The notes: generated by a model not told the origin, from the letters alone. Counted from the first letter of the stretch, positions 16,995 through 25,911 are shown. The stretch: 64,000 nucleotides of DNA from Pseudarthrobacter sp. NIBRBAC000502770 (GCF_006517815.1 NZ_CP041198.1:2852001-2916000); one strand, 5' to 3'. Made by a program: numbers and translations.

Positions 16995-17986
16995 GCTGCG
17001 TATTCCTTCTGCATCTTTGCTGACTGTTTTGCTGCGTAAGCCGCCGCTGCCTCGCGGACCCAGGCGCCGTCGTCGTGCGCTGACCTCCGGCGCTCAAGGC
17101 GCTGGGCGTTGCAAGGGCCACGGCCGGCCAGGACTTCGTGGAACTCGTCCCAGTCCAGCGGCCCGTGCTCCCACTTTTTGGTGTCCTCGTTGAAACGGAT
17201 CTGGTCATCGGGGAGGGTGAGGCCCAGGACCTTGACCTGCTCCACCATCATGCCCACGAACCGGTTGCGGAGCTCGTCATTGCTGAACCGCTTGATGTTC
17301 CAGGCCATGGACTGCTTGGAGTTGGGGGAATCGTCATCCGGCGGGCCGAACATCATCAGGGCCGGGGCGTACCAGCGGTTCACGGCGTCCTGCGCCATCT
17401 GCTTCTGCTCCGGGGTGCCGTTGGAGAGTTCAAGGAGGATTTCGAAGCCCTGGCGCTGGTGGAAGGACTCTTCCTTGCAGACGCGCACCATGGCGCGGCC
17501 GTACGGGCCGTACGAGGCGCGGCACAGCGGGACCTGGTTGCAGATGGCTGCGCCGTCCACCAGCCAGCCGATGGCGCCCATGTCCGCCCAGGTGCGGGCC
17601 GGGTAGTTGAAGATGCTGGAGTAGCGGGCCTTGCCGGCAATGAGGTCGTCCATCATCTTGTCCCTGGACTGGCCCAGGGTTTCCGCTGCTGAGTAGAGGT
17701 AGAGGCCGTGGCCGGCCTCGTCCTGGACCTTCGCCATGAGGATGGCCTTGCGCTTCAGGCTGGGGGCGCGGGAGATCCAGTTGGCCTCCGGCTGCATGCC
17801 GATGATTTCGGAGTGCGCGTGCTGGGAGACCTGGCGCAGGAGGGTCTTGCGGTAGGCCGCCGGCATCCAGTCGCGGGGCTCGATCCGCGAGTCCTCGGCG
17901 ATGATCCGGTCAAAGTGGGCCTGGCCTGCGGCGTCCTCTTCCGGGGTTAGCTCAGCCGGCACTGACTGCAAGTTCTGCGCTGCCAT
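16991..17986 (-). CDS. paaA: Phenylacetyl-CoA epoxidase catalytic subunit
   Basis: 331 residues. The diiron-ligand helices are visible: residues near [20 protein letters not shown] (E and H ligands of the ExxH motif) and [16 protein letters not shown] (second ExxH). [15 protein letters not shown] near residue 280 is a PaaA hallmark. With PaaB, PaaC and PaaE it converts phenylacetyl-CoA to the ring-1,2-epoxide in aerobic phenylacetate breakdown. It is the first gene of the operon paaA-B-C-D-E plus the hydratase/isomerase, and a candidate repressor site lies 42 nt upstream. Confidence 0.96.
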   Translation of the reverse strand: MAAQNLQSVPAELTPEEDAAGQAHFDRIIAEDSRIEPRDWMPAAYRKTLLRQVSQHAHSEIIGMQPEANWISRAPSLKRKAILMAKVQDEAGHGLYLYSAAETLGQSRDKMMDDLIAGKARYSSIFNYPARTWADMGAIGWLVDGAAICNQVPLCRASYGPYGRAMVRVCKEESFHQRQGFEILLELSNGTPEQKQMAQDAVNRWYAPALMMFGPPDDDSPNSKQSMAWNIKRFSNDELRNRFVGMMVEQVKVLGLTLPDDQIRFNEDTKKWEHGPLDWDEFHEVLAGRGPCNAQRLERRRSAHDDGAWVREAAAAYAAKQSAKMQKEYAA

Positions 17987-18027
17987 GGTTGCTCCTATGC
18001 AAAGACCTGTCGGGCGTCTCGGAATTA

Positions 18028-18049
18028 TTTACCGACCGTTCGTTCAGGA
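18028..18049. promoter_or_regulatory. Candidate PaaR-type (TetR) operator before paaA
   Basis: TTTACCGACCGTTCGTTCAG has the ACCG-NN-CG-NN-CGtT pattern of TetR-family sites used by PaaR repressors of actinobacterial paa operons; one half is perfect and the other has one mismatch. It lies 42-63 nt upstream of the paaA start. No paaR gene is in the window. The assignment rests on pattern similarity recalled from Corynebacterium. Confidence 0.45.
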
Positions 18050-18163
18050 TATGCGGGAGCGCGCGCGGGCGTCAAGCGTGCCGCCCTCTTTTCGTATGCG
18101 CCGGTCCATCGCATGACCGGCCGTCGGCCGCTGGCCACCACCGGTTACGCGGGCTGCCCTCCC

Positions 18164-18343
18164 AACGCCCCATCACGTCCTGCCACCTTTTCCCCAACGC
18201 CCCATCACGTCCTGCCACCTTTTCCCCAACGCCCCATCACGTCCTGCCACGTTTTCCCCAACGCCCCATCACGTCCTGCCACGTTTTCCCCAACGCCCCA
18301 TCACGTCCTGCCACGTTTTCCCCAACGCCCCATCACGTCCTGC
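18164..18343. repeat. 32-bp tandem repeat array, 5.6 copies
   Basis: The unit starts AACGCCCCATCACGTCCTGC and ends with CCACGTTTTCCCC or CCACCTTTTCCCC; copies begin at 18164, 18196, 18228, 18260, 18292 and 18324, the last cut to 20 bp. The first two copies carry ACCTTTT and the next three ACGTTTT; otherwise they are identical. There are no spacers, so it is not CRISPR. The array lies between the paaA promoter and the secreted-protein gene at 18696. A related 32-bp array is found at 50474-50550. Confidence 0.95.
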
Positions 18344-18420
18344 ACATGGCGCGGGCCGTCGTCGTCCTCTGCGGGAGCGGCGCAGCCACGCGGAGCGCCG
18401 ACGACGCGCCATCCCATGTT

Positions 18421-18499
18421 CGACGCGCACTTTCCCTTGCGACCCCCGAATATGCGGCGCGAGAAGGAATGTGCGCCGCGGAAGGGAATATGCGCGTCG
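18421..18499. repeat. Dispersed hairpin repeat, copy A (79 bp)
   Basis: The ends CGACGCGCA (18421-18429) and TGCGCGTCG (18491-18499) are exact inverted repeats; inside, TTTCCC faces GGGAAT, so the element folds into a long imperfect hairpin. It has the same length and ends as copies in 19747-20164 and at 28224-28302. The 17987-18695 gap otherwise holds the candidate paa operator and the 32-bp array; I see no gene in it. Confidence 0.85.
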
Positions 18500-18695
18500 C
18501 GGTCGGGGGTCGGGAGGGGCCGTCGTCGTGCATTGCCGCCGAATTCCCTCCCCGCGGGGGCGCCAGCACTATGTCAACTCTGGTCTGCCTCTGATCCCGG
18601 GCATACAATGACCACGCCTTATTTGGCCCTGACAGCATCACAGCGCGGGTGCGCCACCCCATATAGCGACAGACACCGTTGGAAGGTGGATCGTC

Positions 18696-19715
18696 ATGAG
18701 ACGGTTCCTGGCCCTGCTTATTGCCGTTGCTTTGACGGGCGTCGCCATGCCCGCCCTGGGCGCCAGCGCCGCCCGGGCCGCAGCCGGACCGTGCATCGGG
18801 GCACCTCCCGCCGACGGCACGTCCTACGCGGAAACCCGGCAATTCGTGGACGCCCAGTCCTGGTGGATGCCGGACGCCGACCAGGCCAACAACTCCGTCA
18901 CCAACAACGGCCACGTCCACCTGGGGGCCTGTATTCCCGAGCGCGAGACCATCAGTTCCGGCAACTTCACCGTGAACGTGCGGGTGGTCCTCCACGACAA
19001 CCCCGGCACGGCCGACTACGTCTCGATGGTGTTCCTCACGTCCAGCGGCGAAACCGCGGTCCAGAAGTGCTACCTGCGGGCCGCGGCAGCGGACTTCGCC
19101 TGCCCCGGCCCGTCCAGCACGGGCGGCGGCGACTTTGTGTGCAGTGAAACCTGCGAGCGCTGGCTGACATTCTCGCGGCCCCTCTCGGCATTCAGTCATT
19201 CGGGCCTGCAGGAGGTCCACCTCCGCGCGTTCGTGCCGGAGCCGAACGGCAACGAGATGCGGGCAAGCCTCAACTGGCAGACAGACATCCAGAACGGAAA
19301 GTCCCGGTCCGACGCCGCCCGGTACCCGTTCCTGCGCGGCAAGGGCTGGTACACCCACTCCGGGTACTGCGAAGCCTCGGTCCGCAGCGTCCCCATTCCG
19401 GACGCCCCGGTGTCCGGCGTCTGGACTCCGGCCGTAGGCTTGACCACCCATCCCAACGGCTCACTCCCGGCAACGCACTCCTTCATCTCGATCGACCCCG
19501 ACTTCCACTCCGATCCGCCCAACCCCGGAACCGTGCTGTGGGATTCGGCCGGCCCCTACGGGCGGGCGTCCTTCGGTTCGGCGCCCATCGCGATCGACAC
19601 CAGGACCCTGGCCAACGGCGTGCACAAGCTCCACCTCCGCACGTCGTGCCGGGACAACAAGCTGGGCTCCACGAACTCCGGGGTGACGGTGGTTCCGTTC
19701 ACGGTGGCCAACTGA
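18696..19715 (+). CDS. Secreted protein of unknown function
   Basis: 339 residues with a clear Sec signal peptide (MRRFLALLIAVALTGVAMPA; cleavage near ARAAAG, about residue 30). The mature protein contains about eight cysteines (for example CIGAP, CYLRA, CPGPS, CSETCERW, CEASV, CRDNK), probably forming disulfides, and beta-rich segments such as NFTVNVRVVLHDNPGTADYV. I do not recognise a catalytic motif. GGAAGGTGG precedes the ATG. It stands alone, flanked on both sides by repeat DNA, with no obvious operon partner. Confidence 0.75.
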   Translation: MRRFLALLIAVALTGVAMPALGASAARAAAGPCIGAPPADGTSYAETRQFVDAQSWWMPDADQANNSVTNNGHVHLGACIPERETISSGNFTVNVRVVLHDNPGTADYVSMVFLTSSGETAVQKCYLRAAAADFACPGPSSTGGGDFVCSETCERWLTFSRPLSAFSHSGLQEVHLRAFVPEPNGNEMRASLNWQTDIQNGKSRSDAARYPFLRGKGWYTHSGYCEASVRSVPIPDAPVSGVWTPAVGLTTHPNGSLPATHSFISIDPDFHSDPPNPGTVLWDSAGPYGRASFGSAPIAIDTRTLANGVHKLHLRTSCRDNKLGSTNSGVTVVPFTVAN

Positions 19716-19727
19716 TCCCGGCTTCTT

Positions 19728-20180
19728 CGACGCGCGGCTGCAGTTTCGACGCGCGGATTCCCCTGCGCACCCCGCATATCCGGTTCGCCACGGAATCTGC
19801 GCCGCGGAAGGGAATATGCGCGTCGCCAGCACCAGGGCCGGAATTGGTGCCCTGGCCGCCCAAGGTGCGGGCCGTCGTCGTGCGTTCCTGCCGATTTCGA
19901 CGCGCGGCTGCGGTTTCGACGCGCAGATTCCCCTGCGCACCCCGTATATCCGGTTCGCCACGGAACCTGCGCCGCGGAGAGGAATATGCGCGTCGCCAGG
20001 ACCCGGGCCGGAATTGGTGCCGTGGCCGCCCAAGGTGCGGGCCGTCGTCGTGAGTCCCTGCAGTTTCGACGCGCGGCTGCAATTTCGACGCGCGGATTCC
20101 TCTGTGCACCCCGTATATTCGGTTCGCCACGGAACCTGCGCCGCGGAGGGGAATATGCGCGTCGCCAGCGCCAGGACCAG
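19728..20180. repeat. 169-170-bp tandem repeat carrying three hairpin elements (B1-B3)
   Basis: Three 79-bp hairpin elements (19747-19825, 19917-19995, 20086-20164), each bounded by CGACGCGC and GCGCGTCG, recur at 170 and 169 bp together with the DNA between them (GAATTGGTGCC...GGCCGCCCAAGGTGCGGGCC). The elements differ from one another by only a few bases, so the triplication looks recent. It fills most of the 582-nt gap between the secreted protein (ends 19715) and the PAP2 gene (starts 20298); the remainder shows no gene. Confidence 0.9.
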
Positions 20181-20297
20181 GCCGCAGTGCACACCGGCGG
20201 GGCACGTTTCTTAAGCCTTTCTTAGGAACTGTGCGGGACGATCGAAGCAGAGACCAGGACAGAACCCTGTCCACCGCCGGACCCCCGAAGGATTTTC

Positions 20298-21053
20298 GTG
20301 CACCAGCCCGCCCATGACCGCCATGAGACTGCAACGCCCCGCACCCGCGCTGCTGCCGGCACCCAGTTCCCCGCGCTCCCCCAGCCCCGCCACTGGGTGC
20401 TGCTGGGCGTGCTGCTGTGCGCCGCCGTCGTCGCCCTGGGCCTGACGGTGCAGCTGACGCCCGGCGAAACCACGGCCGAGCTGCACGTGGACCAGGACCT
20501 CAGCCAGCACCACGTGGCCGCGCTGACCGCCATAGCCATGGTGATCAACGTGCTGTTCGCTCCCGTGGCAGGCGTGTGCATCATCGCGGCGATCGCCCTG
20601 GTCCTCTGGCTGGTGCACCGCGACTTCCCGAAGGCGATCGCGTTCGGGCTCACGGCGTGCTCCGGCTGGGTGGCCAGCGAGGTCTTCAAGCTCATCATCG
20701 CCCGGCAGCGGCCCAACCCCGGCCTGCTCTACGACCCCCTGGCCCCGGAAACCGGCTCCAACAGCTTCCCCAGCGGCCACGTTTCCTTCGCCGTTGCCCT
20801 GGCCTTCGCGGTGTACTTCCTGAGCCGCGGCACCCGCTGGTCCAAGCCCGTGGCCGCAGCCGGCGCCGCCTTGCCCGTGATTGTTGCGTGGTCGCGGGTA
20901 TATGTAGGGGTGCACTACCCCACCGATGTGATTGCCTCCTTCTTGGCGGCAGGCGCCGCGGTGGTCCTGCTCGCCGGACTCTGGAACCGTTTTGGCCCCC
21001 GGCTCCTGGACCGCCTGCCCGCAGCGCTTACCGCCCCTGCCAGCCGACACTAA
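20298..21053 (+). CDS. PAP2-family membrane phosphatase
   Basis: 251 residues from GTG 20298, with GAAGGA six bases upstream. Five to six membrane helices and the three phosphatase motifs are visible: RQRPNPG (about 135), SFPSGHVSFA (about 155) and SRVYVGVHYPTDV (about 200). Such enzymes dephosphorylate undecaprenyl pyrophosphate or phosphatidate at the outer face of the membrane. The DedA gene starts 8 nt after its stop, so the two are probably one transcript with the two-component genes that follow. Confidence 0.9.
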   Translation: MHQPAHDRHETATPRTRAAAGTQFPALPQPRHWVLLGVLLCAAVVALGLTVQLTPGETTAELHVDQDLSQHHVAALTAIAMVINVLFAPVAGVCIIAAIALVLWLVHRDFPKAIAFGLTACSGWVASEVFKLIIARQRPNPGLLYDPLAPETGSNSFPSGHVSFAVALAFAVYFLSRGTRWSKPVAAAGAALPVIVAWSRVYVGVHYPTDVIASFLAAGAAVVLLAGLWNRFGPRLLDRLPAALTAPASRH

Positions 21054-21061
21054 GGACCCCC

Positions 21062-21832
21062 GTGCACACCATCCTCGCCGCCCACGCCATTTCCGGCGTC
21101 GCCACCGCCAGCGGTTCCCCGTCCCTGCTGGACCCGGCCAGCCTCCTGGAAGGGTTTGGCCCCGCCGCCCTGGGCGTCATCGCCGTGATGGTCTTCATCG
21201 AATCCGGCGTCCTGTTCCCGTTCCTGCCGGGCGACTCGCTGCTGTTCACCGCCGGGCTCCTGCACCAGCAACTGAACCTCGCCCTGCCCGTCCTGATCGG
21301 CGTGGTCACGGCCGCCGCGGTGGCCGGCGACCAGGTGGGCTTCCTCCTGGGCCGCAAATTCGGCCGCCGGTGGTTCAAGGACGACGCCAAGGTGCTCAAG
21401 ACCGCCCACCTCACCGCCACCGAGAACTTCTTCCACCGGCACGGCGGCGCCGCGATTGTCCTGGCCCGCTTCGTGCCCATCATCAGGACCTTCGCGCCGC
21501 TGACCGCCGGGACCGCCCGGTACGGGCACAAGGCGTTCACTCTGTGGAACATCGTGGGCGCGCTGGCGTGGGCCACGTCCGTGACACTGCTGGGCACCTG
21601 GCTGGGACACTACGAGGTCATCGCCAGGAACATCGACGTGATCGCCATCCTCATGGTCCTGGTGTCCGTGGTGCCGTGGGGCATCGAGTACCTCAAGCAC
21701 CGCCGCAGGAACCGCCGCGCCGCAGCGGAGCAGGCAACGGACGACGACGGCACGGACCTTGGAGCCGACGCCGCGCCATCGCTCGACACGGCAGCCAGCA
21801 CCTCCGGCCGGGACAGCGGCACGACAGAATAG
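21062..21832 (+). CDS. DedA-family membrane protein
   Basis: 256 residues from GTG 21062, with TAAGGAC upstream. The SNARE-associated/DedA core is FIESGVLFPFLPGDSLLFTAG (split by the conserved acidic residue), GDQVGFLLGRKFGRRWF and RFVPIIRTFAPLTAG. DedA proteins act in membrane lipid transport, including undecaprenyl phosphate recycling, which fits the PAP2 phosphatase just before it. A charged Asp/Thr-rich tail of about 35 residues is likely cytoplasmic. Four bases separate its stop from the response regulator start. Confidence 0.9.
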   Translation: MHTILAAHAISGVATASGSPSLLDPASLLEGFGPAALGVIAVMVFIESGVLFPFLPGDSLLFTAGLLHQQLNLALPVLIGVVTAAAVAGDQVGFLLGRKFGRRWFKDDAKVLKTAHLTATENFFHRHGGAAIVLARFVPIIRTFAPLTAGTARYGHKAFTLWNIVGALAWATSVTLLGTWLGHYEVIARNIDVIAILMVLVSVVPWGIEYLKHRRRNRRAAAEQATDDDGTDLGADAAPSLDTAASTSGRDSGTTE

Positions 21833-21836
21833 CCGC

Positions 21837-22508
21837 ATGACACCTGCGGACCGGCTCTCCCTGCTGCTCGCCGAGGACGACCCCGCCCTGGGCCCGCTCA
21901 TCACCGAACTGCTGGAACCGGATTACCGGGTCCGGCTGGCGGTCACCGGGCAGGAGGCCCTGCACCTGGGGCTCACGCAGCCCTGGGATGTGATGGTCAT
22001 TGACCGCGGGCTGCCCATCCTGGACGGCCTGGGCGTCATCGCAGCGCTCCGGTCCAAGGGCATCGGCACCCCCATTTTGGTCCTCACGGCGCTGGGCGAA
22101 ACCGACGAGAAGGTCCGCGGGCTGGACGCCGGAGCCAACGACTACATGGCCAAACCGTTCGACGCCGGTGAGCTGGCCGCTCGCCTGCGCGCCCTGACCC
22201 GGACCTTCAGAACCCCCGCTGGGCCGGTGGGGATCGGCACCTGGGAGTTCGACCCGGCGTCGCGCGCTGTTCGCTCCCCCTACGGGGACCTGGTGACGCT
22301 GACCGCCAAGGAAGCCGAAGTCCTGGCGGCTCTCGCGGCCGAGCCCGGCAGGGTGTTCACCCGCGATGAACTGCTCGCCGCGCACTTCCAGTCCACGGAC
22401 CAGCCCGGCGTGATCGACACGTACGTCCACCACCTGCGCCGGAAGATTTCCCGGACCGTGATCCGCACCGTCCACGGCGTGGGCTACCAGATTGGCGACC
22501 CGTCATGA
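21837..22508 (+). CDS. OmpR-type response regulator
   Basis: 223 residues from ATG 21837. The receiver domain shows LAEDDP (acidic pocket, about 11-16), VMVIDRGLP (phosphoacceptor Asp near residue 54), LTALGE and the lysine of AKPFDAGE. The C-terminal winged helix has LTAKEAEVLAALAAEPGRVF and DTYVHHLRRKI. The gene begins 4 nt after dedA and overlaps the sensor kinase start (ATGA), so it pairs with that kinase. The signal is unknown; the PAP2 and DedA neighbours suggest an envelope cue. Confidence 0.93.
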   Translation: MTPADRLSLLLAEDDPALGPLITELLEPDYRVRLAVTGQEALHLGLTQPWDVMVIDRGLPILDGLGVIAALRSKGIGTPILVLTALGETDEKVRGLDAGANDYMAKPFDAGELAARLRALTRTFRTPAGPVGIGTWEFDPASRAVRSPYGDLVTLTAKEAEVLAALAAEPGRVFTRDELLAAHFQSTDQPGVIDTYVHHLRRKISRTVIRTVHGVGYQIGDPS

Positions 22509-23494
22509 CTTCTGGCCCTGCTGATCCGGACAGGGAAACCCTTCGCCGCGCGTCGCTCAAGGTGGCCCTGCGGATCAGCGCCGGGGTGGCCGTCCTGGTG
22601 CTGGTGCTGCTCGCCGCCGCTACCGTGTTCCTGATGAACAAGCTGGCGCACCCCTCGGTGCCCTCCTCCCCGGCCTACACGTACCTCGATTCGAGGGACC
22701 TGATCGAGGGGATGATCCTGGCCGGGCTGGCGGGAATTGTGCTGGCCGGCGTGGTGGGGTGGGTCAGCGCGCGAAGCGCCATCCGGCCCCTCGGCGAGGC
22801 CCTGGCCCGGCAGCGGCGCTTTGTCCAGGACGCCAGCCACGAACTCCGCACGCCCCTGGCCATCCTGGACACCCGCATCCAGCTGGCCCAGCGCAAAGCC
22901 GAGCCGGGGTCAGAATCCGCGCAGGCCCTGGCGCGGATCCGGGAGGACACCGCCACCCTGACGGGGATCGTCAACGAACTGCTCCTGGCCGCGACAGCGT
23001 CCGCACCTTCCGCCGGCGCGGAGCCTGCCGATGCTGCCTCTGTTGCCCGGTCCGTCAGCGAAAGTCTGCAGGACCTGGCCCGGCAGCAGGGTGTCTCCGT
23101 GGAGTTCTCCAGTGGCGGCCAGGCTTTGGTCCGGGTGGACCCCGGTTCGCTGCGGCGGGCGGTCCTGGCACTCGCGGACAACGCACTGGCCCACACTCCT
23201 TCCCGCGGCCGGGTAGCCATCAGTTGCTCTGTTGAAGGGTCCCGGGCGGTGATCCTGGTGGCGGATACCGGCTCCGGGATTACCGGCGTGGACCCGGGCC
23301 GGATTTTTGACCGGTTTGTCCGCGCCCCGGGACTGGACGGGGACGGCGGCCGCCGAAGCTTCGGAATTGGCCTGGCCCTGGTCCGCGACATCGCGACGGC
23401 GGCCGGCGGGACCGTGGAGGTGGCCCGCACCGGGCCCGGGGGAACCACCATGCGGCTGGCACTCCCCCTGGCGCTCCCCCTGGCACCGGACTGA
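22505..23494 (+). CDS. Sensor histidine kinase
   Basis: 329 residues. Two helices (about 18-45 and 74-92) flank a short outside loop of about 30 residues. HisKA follows with QDASHELRTPLAIL (about 114-127) and the HATPase domain with LADNALAHTP (N box), VADTGSGI (G1) and SFGIGLALV (G2). No HAMP domain is obvious. The ATG overlaps the stop of the response regulator. After its stop there is a 337-nt gap with repeat DNA before the next gene. Confidence 0.93.
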   Translation: MTSGPADPDRETLRRASLKVALRISAGVAVLVLVLLAAATVFLMNKLAHPSVPSSPAYTYLDSRDLIEGMILAGLAGIVLAGVVGWVSARSAIRPLGEALARQRRFVQDASHELRTPLAILDTRIQLAQRKAEPGSESAQALARIREDTATLTGIVNELLLAATASAPSAGAEPADAASVARSVSESLQDLARQQGVSVEFSSGGQALVRVDPGSLRRAVLALADNALAHTPSRGRVAISCSVEGSRAVILVADTGSGITGVDPGRIFDRFVRAPGLDGDGGRRSFGIGLALVRDIATAAGGTVEVARTGPGGTTMRLALPLALPLAPD

Positions 23495-23580
23495 CCGGGG
23501 CTGACCGCTGAGGTGCGTGCCGGCGTGGTGCGTGGGCCGCACTGCGTGGGCCGCGTGCCGCCGTCTTTCGCTGCCGTTTT

Positions 23581-23697
23581 CGACACGCGCCTTCCCCTCC
23601 GCGGCCCACCCTCCTTAGCGACGCGCACCTCCGTTTTCGACGCGCACCTTCCCCTCCGCGGCCCACATTCGAGTCGCGCCATGGAATATGCGCGTCG
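23581..23697. repeat. Dispersed hairpin repeat, copy C plus an extra left arm
   Basis: A 60-bp short form runs from CGACGCGCA (starts 23638) to TGCGCGTCG (ends 23697). A second, partly decayed left arm CGACACGCGCCTTCCC lies at 23581 and a third, ACGCGCA, at about 23620. The rest of the 337-nt gap between the sensor kinase and the VOC gene shows no coding sequence. Confidence 0.75.
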
Positions 23698-23831
23698 GCG
23701 GGGAGTAAGCGAGTCGCGAGGGGGTATCCGCATCGGTGCGAAGGGGGGCGGATGACTCGGGTATTGACGGTCCACTTGTTTTTTGCAAGTATCAGCCTTA
23801 TCCGCACCAACCCCTTGGAAAAGAGACCATA

Positions 23832-24266
23832 ATGACCGCAATGTTCGTCAACCTGCCGGTGACCGACCTGGAGCGCGCCAAGGCGTTCTACACGGCGGTA
23901 GGGTTCACCATCAACCCCCTCTTCACTGACCACAACGCGGCCTGCGTGGTGGTGGAGGAAGAGCACAGTTACTTCATGCTCCTGGTCCGCGAGTACTTCC
24001 AGACCTTCAGCGAGCGTCCCATCGGCGACCCATCCGCCACGGTATCGGCCACCACCGCGATCTTCCTGGACAGCCGGGATGCAGTGGACTCCACCGTGGC
24101 CAGCGGCCTCGCGGCCGGGGGCTCGGAAGCGCAGCCCGCATCCGATTACGGCTTCATGTACCAGCGCCAGCTCACGGACCCGGACGGCAACATCCTGGAA
24201 TTCGGCTACATGGACCCGGCGGCCGCGCAACAGGGACCCGAAGCCTTCATGAACCAGCAGGCCTGA
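23832..24266 (+). CDS. VOC-superfamily (glyoxalase/dioxygenase-like) protein
   Basis: 144 residues. The paired beta-alpha-beta-beta-beta modules start with MFVNLPVTDLERAKAFYTAV, and the C-terminal module has TDPDGNILEFGYMDP, where the acidic metal ligand usually sits. The substrate is unknown; VOC proteins include glyoxalases, antibiotic-binding proteins and extradiol dioxygenases. The ATG at 23832 has GGAAAAGAGA upstream. The HxlR regulator begins 6 nt downstream, so they are cotranscribed. Confidence 0.85.
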   Translation: MTAMFVNLPVTDLERAKAFYTAVGFTINPLFTDHNAACVVVEEEHSYFMLLVREYFQTFSERPIGDPSATVSATTAIFLDSRDAVDSTVASGLAAGGSEAQPASDYGFMYQRQLTDPDGNILEFGYMDPAAAQQGPEAFMNQQA

Positions 24267-24271
24267 GGTCC

Positions 24272-24913
24272 ATGGCCGCACGCGATTACGGGCAGTACTC
24301 CGGGATTACGCAGGCCATGGAGATCGTTGGCGAGCGGTGGGCCCTCCTGATTGTCCGCGACCTGCTGGTGGGGCCGCGCCGCTACGGGGAGCTCGCCGCC
24401 GGGCTCCCCCGCATCCCCACCAACATCCTGGCCGCGCGGCTCAAGGAGCTCCAGGCCGCCGGCGTCATCCGGCGGGCTCCCCGCTCCCGGGTGATCGTCT
24501 ACGAACTGACGCCGTACGGCCGTGAGCTTGAACCCGTGATCCTCGCCCTTGGCGCCTGGGGTTTCAAGGCCATGGGCGATCCCCGCGAGGAGCAAATCAT
24601 CACCCCTGATTCAATGACCATGGATCTGCGCACCACCTTCCGGCCGGACGTGGCCGCCACCCTGCCGGCCACCGCCTACGCGGCGCACTTCGGTTCCACC
24701 GAGCTCCTGATCCGGGTGGATGGACCCAGCCTGGACGTCCGGCGTGGCGACGGCGCGGCCGACCTGGCGTTCGCCAGCGGACCGGGCATCCGGCGGCTTA
24801 TCGCCGGCGAACTCGCCCCCGACCGCGCCATCGAGAGCGGCGTGGTCCAGGTGCTGAGCGGACAAGGGAACCTCCTGCACCGCTTCGCGGACACGTTCCA
24901 TCTGGCGGCCTGA
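24272..24913 (+). CDS. HxlR-type regulator with SCP2-like C-terminal domain
   Basis: 213 residues. The N-terminal ~100 residues are a MarR/HxlR winged helix (AMEIVGERWALLIVRDLL; NILAARLKELQAAGVI). The C-terminal ~100 residues resemble the SCP2 sterol-binding fold (LLIRVDGPSLDVRRGDGAADL), which may bind a hydrophobic ligand and tune DNA binding. No cysteine of redox-sensing HxlR proteins is present. It is encoded 6 nt after the VOC gene, which it may control by autoregulation. Confidence 0.85.
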   Translation: MAARDYGQYSGITQAMEIVGERWALLIVRDLLVGPRRYGELAAGLPRIPTNILAARLKELQAAGVIRRAPRSRVIVYELTPYGRELEPVILALGAWGFKAMGDPREEQIITPDSMTMDLRTTFRPDVAATLPATAYAAHFGSTELLIRVDGPSLDVRRGDGAADLAFASGPGIRRLIAGELAPDRAIESGVVQVLSGQGNLLHRFADTFHLAA

Positions 24914-24977
24914 CCCGCTAGCCTGACCCGACACCCTTGACGCACCTACATGTACCGCCTCTGAATGGAGCACCGCG

Positions 24978-25796
24978 ATGACCAAGACCCAGGAAACCGG
25001 CACCGTCGTCAGCATTCTGTCGCCCGACGGCACCTCCCTCAGCGTGGAGCGGATGGGGACCGGACCCAGCCTGGTCCTGGTGGACGGAGCCTTCTGCGGC
25101 CGCAACTTTGGGCCCTCCCGCGCCCTGGCGAACGAACTGAAGGATGCCTTCACGGTGTACTTCTACGACCGGCGCGGGCGCGGGGACAGCGGCGAGACGC
25201 TGCCGTACGCTACCGAACGGGAAATCGAGGACCTCCAGGCCGTGCTGAACGAGGCCGGCGGGAATCCTTTTGTCTACGGGATCTCTTCGGGCGCCGCGCT
25301 GGCCCTCGAGGCTGCCGCGGCGGGAGTTCCAATGCGCGGCCTGGCCACGTATGAGGCGCCCTACACCGGTGTCCAGGGCGCCGACGGGACACCGGGGAGC
25401 CACCGCGAACACCTCGAGGCCCTGCTGCGGGACGGCAAGCGCGGCAACGCCGTGTCCTACTTCCTGGTCAAGATGGTGGGGGCGCCGGCGTTCCTCCCTT
25501 ACATGCTGCGCCTCATGCCCGGGGTGTGGAAGAAGCAGACGGCGGCGGCCAACACCCTGCCTTACGAAACCCGGGTGACCAACAACTTCGTGGCCCCCGT
25601 CGATCGGCTCCGCACCATCACCGTGCCCACCCTGGTCATGGTGGGCGGCAAGGCCCCGGACCCCATGGCGCAGGGGCAACAGACCATCGCGGCCGCCGTT
25701 CCCGGCAGCGAGCACCGCGTCCTCGATGGCCAGACCCACCAGGTTTCCGCCGCCGCCATCGCCACCCAGCTCAGGGATCTCTTCCGCGGAGACTAG
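24978..25796 (+). CDS. Alpha/beta hydrolase
   Basis: 272 residues of the alpha/beta-hydrolase fold. The oxyanion-hole region is LVDGAFCGRN, the nucleophile elbow GISSGAALALEAAAAG (Ser near residue 97), and the catalytic His lies in DGQTHQVSA near the C-terminus; VMVGGKAPDPM precedes it. Substrate unknown. The gap to the HxlR gene is 64 nt in the same direction, so it could belong to the same regulon. A strong hairpin terminator follows its stop. Confidence 0.88.
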   Translation: MTKTQETGTVVSILSPDGTSLSVERMGTGPSLVLVDGAFCGRNFGPSRALANELKDAFTVYFYDRRGRGDSGETLPYATEREIEDLQAVLNEAGGNPFVYGISSGAALALEAAAAGVPMRGLATYEAPYTGVQGADGTPGSHREHLEALLRDGKRGNAVSYFLVKMVGAPAFLPYMLRLMPGVWKKQTAAANTLPYETRVTNNFVAPVDRLRTITVPTLVMVGGKAPDPMAQGQQTIAAAVPGSEHRVLDGQTHQVSAAAIATQLRDLFRGD

Positions 25797-25821
25797 GCTG
25801 CCCCCGCTGCCTTGGAGTTGC

Positions 25822-25862
25822 CGACGGCGGGGCGCGGCTCTTACTGGCGCGCCCCGCCGTCG
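25822..25862. terminator. Bidirectional hairpin terminator
   Basis: CGACGGCGGGGCGCG (25822-25836) pairs perfectly with CGCGCCCCGCCGTCG (25848-25862) over 15 bp, loop 11 nt. It sits between the convergent hydrolase (ends 25796) and tetR (ends 25912) genes. There is no long T run, as is common in high-GC actinobacteria. Confidence 0.7.
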
Positions 25863-25911
25863 TGCTTTCCCTGGTTGGATCTGGAGCTGCGGGCGCTGGC
25901 GACCGGAACCG

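Noticed and set aside
18164..18343. Regular repeats that look like a CRISPR array at first sight
   Set aside because: The 32-bp units follow one another directly with no unique spacers, and no cas genes are present; it is a tandem repeat.
18113..19147. Open frame running through the 32-bp array into the secreted-protein gene
   Set aside because: It is open only because the 32-bp repeats lack stops; its product has no sensible domain and overlaps the real gene in another frame.
20417..21061. Long N-terminal extension of the DedA gene
   Set aside because: It overlaps PAP2 in another frame; the GTG at 21062 has a ribosome site and starts the DedA domain.
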